Of a DNA stretch of 64,000 nt, positions 59,552 to 64,000 are shown one piece after another. Within the stretch, counting starts at the first letter, position 1. Every line of letters starts with the position of its first letter. The notes beneath the pieces are model-generated. The model was given only the letters and a program-made list of their open reading frames with translations, did not search any database and was not told the origin of the DNA. Source of the DNA: Acidimicrobiaceae bacterium (lineage in GTDB: Bacteria; Actinomycetota; Acidimicrobiia; Acidimicrobiales; Ilumatobacteraceae). The DNA is taken from the NCBI GenBank assembly GCA_947450115.1, contig CANFUE010000011.1, forward strand, positions 1 through 64,000. The letters are read 5' to 3'. The position numbers and the translations under genes are program-made.

Positions 59552-60751
59552 TCACACCTTTGCGAGTGATTTTGCTAGTTCTTCTAGTTGCGACGACGGT
59601 GCTCCCCCGGCCCACGCATCGGCCTCTACTGCCCGGGCATACGCCTCCCACTCCAATTTGATGGCCGACCTATTCCCAGATTTTGAATGGCCCTTCATGC
59701 GCAGGGCAACTAGTTCTTCATGCCCCGGCAATACCCGTAACCCTTTTTCGGTGACATAGAAAAGTGACTCAATGTCATCAACCGAAATGGCGTACTCACC
59801 GAGCAGCACTGCGGCTTGCACCGTAGTAACAACATGTGAAGTTGTAATTCCTTCCGCATCTGCCCACACGTAGTTCATGCCTGCGAAGGGTAGATCACGA
59901 ACAAAGCTAAGTGACTCCTCAAGTTGGCGTCTATTTATCTCATTTGGAGTATCAATATAGAGTTTCAAAAATTTTCCGATGATGGCTGCATCGGTTACTA
60001 CTTTTTCATTAATTGTCATTTGATTGGTAAATGTTCTGGGAATCCATTCGTCGTTTTCAAGAACTCCTGCAGATGTATTTAACGACCGCCTCAAATCGGA
60101 AACAACATTAGAAAAAGTTGCATCTTGAATATTCTCGCTCCATAAGGCCGTTCGTGCAGCCGATCGTGTTGATGAATCTCTGTGTTCAACTAGCCAACTT
60201 AAAAGTTCGAGAGACTTTCCTTTTCCAATTGCGATAGTGGCACCATCGGTGGTTTCTGCAACTGGGGCGCCAAGAACCCGGACAATGATCCTCCAATCAT
60301 CACAGTCAACAACACCGCCTACATCGCACGAAGTAGTACTTGTTTCTCTATTTTCCGCACTAGATAAAAACTTCACTTGACGTATAGCTGCTCGACGTTT
60401 AGCCATCAAGTAGGAAAGGGTCGCGATATTGGCTGCTCCTGATCCCACCAACGCACCCACCAATAGGGATTCCGAAGATTTTTGGGAATTATTTGAGTCA
60501 ATTTTTTCAGACCGGACTTGCGGTACTGCTTTTGCCCCTGCCGAATGTGAAGAGACAAGAAATCCTGCGATTGCAACCGCAGCAACGTGAATAAATTTAG
60601 GGGAGTAAGCAAACGTGCGCGACCTACCACGTATATGTGAAATGACTTGTCCTACAAATACGGCCATAATCCAAAGGATTGAACAAGAAAGCATTCCTAC
60701 CAGGATTTCGACAAAGGGTATTTGAAAATCTTGTTGACGTAACCAATTCAT
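59552..60751 (-). CDS. Tad pilus locus 2: membrane-anchored SARP/BTAD-type regulator
   Basis: 399 residues: two N-terminal membrane helices (about 12-38 and 55-75), a Ser/Ala linker, then a winged-helix DNA-binding-like domain (about 155-250, VRVLGAPVAETTDGATIAIG, SWLVEHRDSSTRSAARTALWSE and FSNVVSDLRRSLNT) and a BTAD-type helical domain (about 290-395). SARP proteins are normally soluble. Here the regulator is tethered to the membrane and cotranscribed with the pilus genes, 10 bases after the TadG-like gene. It may sense assembly. Confidence 0.78.
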   Translation of the reverse strand: MNWLRQQDFQIPFVEILVGMLSCSILWIMAVFVGQVISHIRGRSRTFAYSPKFIHVAAVAIAGFLVSSHSAGAKAVPQVRSEKIDSNNSQKSSESLLVGALVGSGAANIATLSYLMAKRRAAIRQVKFLSSAENRETSTTSCDVGGVVDCDDWRIIVRVLGAPVAETTDGATIAIGKGKSLELLSWLVEHRDSSTRSAARTALWSENIQDATFSNVVSDLRRSLNTSAGVLENDEWIPRTFTNQMTINEKVVTDAAIIGKFLKLYIDTPNEINRRQLEESLSFVRDLPFAGMNYVWADAEGITTSHVVTTVQAAVLLGEYAISVDDIESLFYVTEKGLRVLPGHEELVALRMKGHSKSGNRSAIKLEWEAYARAVEADAWAGGAPSSQLEELAKSLAKV

Positions 60752-60761
60752 TTTTACGCCT

Positions 60762-61157
60762 TTACCCCACTACCGGTTGCGCACAGCGAGTTGCAGATAC
60801 CGTTCGAGTCTCCACTCCGGCAAGACGCATAAGAGTCATTTGCTCGACGGTGCTGACGGTGACACAAACTTCAATCCGATTGGCTTCAATACGCCCTTGC
60901 GATTGAACTAAACGGAGATACGACTGTGAAAGCCGTATTGCTTGCGGCACATCTATCCGCGGGACTCCTGTGCGCAAGTCTGTGAGAGCCTGAGCGCCGG
61001 CGCGCGCGGCATTTTCTGCAGTATCGGCAACCTTCATTTTTGCAGCAACTACACGTCCCCCATCTATTGCTAATCCAGAACAAACAATGAACGTCATTGT
61101 GAGGGACACAACAAATGCCGATATGAAGCCTTCATCGTGGACTCGTACCCGTACCAT
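60762..61157 (-). CDS. Tad pilus locus 2: TadG-like pseudopilin
   Basis: 131 residues: a short leader, then EGFISAFVVSLTMTFIVCSGLAIDGGRVV, with one membrane helix and a TadG/Rv3654c-like ending of the anchor (AIDGG). The remaining part is extracytoplasmic with NAARAGAQALTDLR, seen in TadG-like proteins. The ATG shares a base with the preceding TadE stop. It is much shorter than typical TadG, lacking a vWA domain. Confidence 0.78.
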   Translation of the reverse strand: MVRVRVHDEGFISAFVVSLTMTFIVCSGLAIDGGRVVAAKMKVADTAENAARAGAQALTDLRTGVPRIDVPQAIRLSQSYLRLVQSQGRIEANRIEVCVTVSTVEQMTLMRLAGVETRTVSATRCAQPVVG

Positions 61158-61564
61158 TATCCCGCCCTATAAGTATCGAGTACTTCTACTGACTCGGCTC
61201 GAACAGTTTTTGCACTAACCCCAAGAAGATCTAACCCTCTGTGGTTTACTTCACATTCCACAGCTACTTTCACGTACCGAGTTATCCCAATTGTCTGCTG
61301 TTCAACGCTGATTCTCGGGTTGTTACACGACACTCCTGTTGATGTGAGGTCTTTGAGTGCTGCATCTCTGCCCTCAATAGTTTGCTTACTGATTGCAGAT
61401 ATTGAAGCTGCTCTCGCTCCCTGGTCTGCTGCGTGCTTCACCTGCAAGAGCACTTCACCAGACCGGCCTGCCAAAATGACCAGCAGCACAAGAAACATGA
61501 GGACTGGAGTGAGTAAAACTAATTCCACTGAAGCACTCCCACTCTCATAGCGACGAATTTTCAT
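61157..61564 (-). CDS. Tad pilus locus 2: TadE-like pseudopilin (second)
   Basis: 135 residues. ESGSASVELVLLTPVLMFLVLLVIL after a short basic leader (Gly-Ser cleavage with Glu near +5) and a helix QVKHAADQGARAASIS. It is a TadE-type minor pilin. ATGA overlap with the preceding TadE gene. Confidence 0.82.
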   Translation of the reverse strand: MKIRRYESGSASVELVLLTPVLMFLVLLVILAGRSGEVLLQVKHAADQGARAASISAISKQTIEGRDAALKDLTSTGVSCNNPRISVEQQTIGITRYVKVAVECEVNHRGLDLLGVSAKTVRAESVEVLDTYRAG

Positions 61565-61995
61565 CTATTACGCTCCTCTTCTGTCGCGTATCTTTCTTTC
61601 ACTTCTCGTGCCGTTCGAGTAACCACTGCTGGGAAAAATGGGGCGATACGCGGTACCCGTATTGACACAGTTGCAATCACGTCACCTCCTTGTCGTGAGA
61701 CCATTGGAGAAGATGCAGCGGTTGCGCCTAGTTCCGCAATTAGGCGCACCGCCGCATTTCTTCCAGCCACCTCAGAAGAGCCATATCGTGATGCCACCGC
61801 AGCACCTTCACTAGCCGCAGCACTTGCCATATGTGCATCGTGCATAAAAACCGTGGCTTGCAGCGCCAGCCACATGAATGTCAGCACAACGGGTACTACC
61901 AATACAGTCTGAACAACACTTTCTCCCAGTTCATCCGGGTTTCCAGTAAGTTCAGAATGGCGGTGGTGTGAACGATATTTTCTGAGCCCTACCAC
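61561..61995 (-). CDS. Tad pilus locus 2: TadE-like pseudopilin (first)
   Basis: About 144 residues. ELGESVVQTVLVVPVVLTFMW is the TadE helix, preceded by a hydrophilic leader, and HDAHMASAAASEGAAVASRYGS is the TadE extracytoplasmic helix. The start is set to GTG 61995 (AGGA five bases upstream), because the longer frame to 62067 overlaps the pilin gene. Cleavage after Gly-Glu-Ser, with Glu at +1 rather than +5, is unusual. Confidence 0.75.
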   Translation of the reverse strand: MVGLRKYRSHHRHSELTGNPDELGESVVQTVLVVPVVLTFMWLALQATVFMHDAHMASAAASEGAAVASRYGSSEVAGRNAAVRLIAELGATAASSPMVSRQGGDVIATVSIRVPRIAPFFPAVVTRTAREVKERYATEEERNR

Positions 61996-62002
61996 TGAGT
62001 TC

Positions 62003-62188
62003 CTAACCGAGGTTGAGAGTGTTTGCTTTGTCTTTAACGCGCGATGTGATTGTTGCCCCGACGGCAATTGCTAATGCAATGAGGGCCGCAGCCATCACCA
62101 CTGTCGTTGCACTCACCTCGCCCGCTTCTGTATCGGCCTCTCGCGAAGCAGTAAAGCGAATCCAGTAGTAGTTGAAATATTCCTTCAT
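62003..62188 (-). CDS. Tad pilus locus 2: small Flp-like pilin without Glu+5
   Basis: 61 residues: a long leader (MKEYFNYYWIRFTASREADTEAG), then mature EVSATTVVMAAALIALAIAV, one hydrophobic helix and a short end (KDKANTLNLG). Gly-Glu cleavage is plausible, but the residue at +5 is Thr rather than the usual Glu; Glu is at +1. An AGGAGAAAATA site precedes the ATG. It is cotranscribed with TadC upstream and TadE downstream. Confidence 0.7.
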   Translation of the reverse strand: MKEYFNYYWIRFTASREADTEAGEVSATTVVMAAALIALAIAVGATITSRVKDKANTLNLG

Positions 62189-62209
62189 TATTTTCTCCTT
62201 TTTATTTGT

Positions 62210-63013
62210 TTACATATTTCCCATAACAAGTTCGAGGGCTGGATAGCCAAGCAGAGCGATGAACCCCATGAAAAGGAGCACTGTGGGCACACCCATACGT
62301 TCGGTTGCGCTTTGAGCTGCAGCTTCAATTTCATTCATTTGCCTGCTACGAACCGCATCTGCTTGAGCAGCTAATGAAGCTCTGACCCGAGAACCTTGCT
62401 CGCCTGCGAGTTGCATACTTCCTGCCACCCGTGTGAGATCACTCACGTTGATTGATGTTGCAAGTTCCCCTAGGGCGGTCCATTGTGTAACACGTTCGGC
62501 CCGCGCACGTTCCAGTGCACTTCGGATCATTTCAAATGCCCAGTTATCTCCAGTCTGCGCCGCTGCAATTAATGCGGTTTCACTTCCTGCTCCACCAGCC
62601 AAGAGAACATTGACAAGATCGAGATAACTAGACAATGCATAAGAAAAACTTCTACGAGCGGCAGTTGCATTTTTAGCAAGTCTCTTGTGCGCACTCATCA
62701 CACCGAAAATTGGCCCACATAGCAAAAGTAATACGACACTAAAATTTGGTATGCGAATTGCTGCCACAGAAAGCCCTACGACCATAACGACAGACAGGAC
62801 CCCTCCTATTAAGCCACTTCGAAGTGCACGCTGCGCATATTGTTCTTCAGTGATTCGTGTAATCGCTAGATCACACGGTTTGCCCGAGCGAACAACCCGA
62901 GTCTGGTTGATTTTGCGGTAAATATTCGGCAACTGTGTAGTTTGCTTGAACAATGTTTCTCTCAGAATGAAAAATATTCCGAGACCAATGCTTATGCCAA
63001 TAAGAATCACCAT
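62210..63013 (-). CDS. Tad pilus locus 2: TadC-like platform protein
   Basis: 267 residues: N-terminal membrane segment, two central helices (about 70-108), then the T2SSF-type helical domain (YALSSYLDLVNVLLAGGAGSETALI, then ERARAERVTQWTALGELATSINVSDLTRV and GSMQLAGEQGSRVRASLAAQADAVR), and a final membrane segment. It pairs with the separate TadB encoded upstream with an ATGGTGA overlap. Compare the fused TadB-TadC of locus 1. Confidence 0.85.
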   Translation of the reverse strand: MVILIGISIGLGIFFILRETLFKQTTQLPNIYRKINQTRVVRSGKPCDLAITRITEEQYAQRALRSGLIGGVLSVVMVVGLSVAAIRIPNFSVVLLLLCGPIFGVMSAHKRLAKNATAARRSFSYALSSYLDLVNVLLAGGAGSETALIAAAQTGDNWAFEMIRSALERARAERVTQWTALGELATSINVSDLTRVAGSMQLAGEQGSRVRASLAAQADAVRSRQMNEIEAAAQSATERMGVPTVLLFMGFIALLGYPALELVMGNM

Positions 63014-63870
63014 GATTGGCCCCCGCTATGAACCAGTTCATCAGATATTTTGCTGGCAATGAATCGGTCGGGTAATGGAATCCGGGAGCCATGCTGCAAC
63101 AGAACCATGGCAATTACGAAGGTTGAAAGAATCCCACACAGAATTAATTGTCCGGAAGTTGTTCCGTATGGAGCAAGGTACTGTCTATTCAAAACAAATA
63201 AAGCGCTGATAAAGCCGACAACGGTGGTCATAATGATGCGCACCGCGGTTCGAGTACGAGCCCTGCTTACCCAAACACGCTGGTGCATTTTTGCCTCTTC
63301 TCGAGAACACAAAGCCAAGTGGCCTAACAACATTCCAACATCACGTGCTTCGTGTTCCGTTGCGGCAATCAGCGCTGCAACAACAAAATCTGCACTGGGA
63401 TGATTTACTTCTTCAGCAAACTGGTGCAAACTGCTACTGACTGAACCGTATGGTAAGTCTGCAGCTAAATGCTCTACTGATTTTCTGAGGACTTCCGGAG
63501 CATGAGGAGCAGTTGCCATAATTGTCTGCTGAAGACCATGTGCGGCTGCCAAAGTATCTCGCAGTTGTTCGGCCCATAGCGCAACAGCCTCTGCAACAAG
63601 TTCATCATTACGCGACACTTTGGTTCCACCTGACACGAGGATCCCGATGGAGGTCATGGCTGCAAAAATCACAGAGGCTAGGGCCCATCCTGTTGCTAAA
63701 TACATGATTGTCCCGATAGCCAACCCCAAAGCGAGAGGTCGAACTCCGCTGAATGGAATTGATCTGAGGTTCTTTTTTCTTGGCTGTAACTTTGCAGATC
63801 TACTTGACCTAATGGTCATAATCCCTAAACCAATCAGGGATCCACATAGTGCACTGGCAATCTCAGACAT
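63007..63870 (-). CDS. Tad pilus locus 2: TadB-like platform protein
   Basis: About 287 residues. Membrane segments at about 5-25, 45-82 and near the C-terminus surround a T2SSF-type domain with ALWAEQLRDTLAAAHGLQQTIMA, LHQFAEEVNHPSADFVVAALIAATEHEARDVGMLLGHLA and REEAKMHQRVWVSRARTRTAVRI. The start is ATG 63870, whose bases overlap the CpaF stop (ATGTCTGA); the longer frame uses TTG 63891. Confidence 0.85.
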   Translation of the reverse strand: MSEIASALCGSLIGLGIMTIRSSRSAKLQPRKKNLRSIPFSGVRPLALGLAIGTIMYLATGWALASVIFAAMTSIGILVSGGTKVSRNDELVAEAVALWAEQLRDTLAAAHGLQQTIMATAPHAPEVLRKSVEHLAADLPYGSVSSSLHQFAEEVNHPSADFVVAALIAATEHEARDVGMLLGHLALCSREEAKMHQRVWVSRARTRTAVRIIMTTVVGFISALFVLNRQYLAPYGTTSGQLILCGILSTFVIAMVLLQHGSRIPLPDRFIASKISDELVHSGGQSW

Positions 63871-64000
63871 CGCTGTAGCCAAACTCTTCAAGCAATACTC
63901 GAGTTGACTCTTTCAAAGGGTACGCGAGTTCACATCCTTCAAATTCAGATGGTCGAAATACTTCATTGGAAATAATCTGGGTGCCGTCTGAATCGATCAC
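63863..64000 (-). CDS. Tad pilus locus 2: C-terminus of CpaF-like ATPase (partial)
   Basis: Only the last 45 codons are inside the window, ending VLLEEFGYSDV. An EVFRPSEFEG stretch is like the end of CpaF/TadA proteins, and position before TadB fits. It is a weak family call from a short piece. Confidence 0.6.
   Translation of the reverse strand: MIDSDGTQIISNEVFRPSEFEGCELAYPLKESTRVLLEEFGYSDV

Noticed and set aside
1-64000. CRISPR arrays, insertion sequences, integrases, phage genes, rRNA genes
   Set aside because: No regularly spaced repeats, transposase or integrase motifs, or rRNA sequence were seen; the tRNA repeat pair at 31.8-32.2 kb is the only sign of integration.

Overview
The window is about 64 kb of ordinary bacterial chromosome at roughly 50% GC, densely packed with genes. 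It most likely comes from an actinobacterium, and my best guess is an aquatic member of class Acidimicrobiia. The pointers are an F420-type luciferase-like oxidoreductase, ClpC, an LppM-like lipoprotein, topoisomerase I with a Lys/Ala-rich tail instead of zinc fingers, an MprAB-like two-component pair, MMPL and MpaB/DUF2236 proteins, SARP-type regulation, and very many leaderless genes. In at least 18 genes a TANNNT box sits exactly six bases before the start codon. The taxonomic call is inference.

Region by region. 1-10 kb: a small-molecule and lipid metabolism block (YbaK deacylase, pterin dehydratase, double SnoaL protein, P450 coupled to a TIM-barrel isomerase, LLM oxidoreductase, acyl-CoA synthetase, FMN reductase), then an L,D-transpeptidase, an MBL hydrolase with an AI-2E transporter, and an MpaB-type protein. 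10-14 kb: glutamine amidotransferase, cyclophilin, a degenerate DksA/TraR protein, a Bax-inhibitor-like membrane protein and an RpoD-family sigma factor. At 14.7 kb is a tRNA for selenocysteine, fused end to end with a membrane-protein gene that has no ATG. 14.9-18.3 kb: Tad pilus locus 1 (CpaE/TadZ-like, CpaF, a fused TadB-TadC, Flp pilin, TadE), followed by a STAS protein and an MprAB-like pair. 20.8-31 kb: acyl-CoA dehydrogenase, sugar nucleotidyltransferase, RsgA, MMPL transporter and the topA-tmk-holB run.

30.9-37.5 kb looks accessory. It has an HTH-nucleotidyltransferase pair behind a palindrome, a tRNA-Thr whose 3' end is repeated 335 bases downstream around a tiny membrane-protein gene, and two large repeat-rich lipoproteins. 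37.8-46.9 kb: a string of mostly single leaderless genes for fatty-acid activation, deacylation and redox chemistry. 47-53.5 kb: TilS with a phosphatase-like protein lacking its catalytic cysteine, an amine-oxidase-like flavoprotein, a secreted OmpA-domain protein and a polyprenyl synthase. 53.6-58.4 kb: clpC, an LppM-like protein and radA.

58.4-64 kb, all on the minus strand, is Tad locus 2 (CpaF end, TadB, TadC, a pilin without Glu+5, two TadE, a TadG-like protein, a membrane-anchored SARP regulator), and a second unrelated HTH-nucleotidyltransferase pair sits at its downstream end. No insertion sequence, CRISPR array, phage or rRNA operon was seen. No stretch over 300 bases lacks a gene; the longest gap is 37516-37785, which holds the divergent starts of a TetR gene and the lipoprotein pair.
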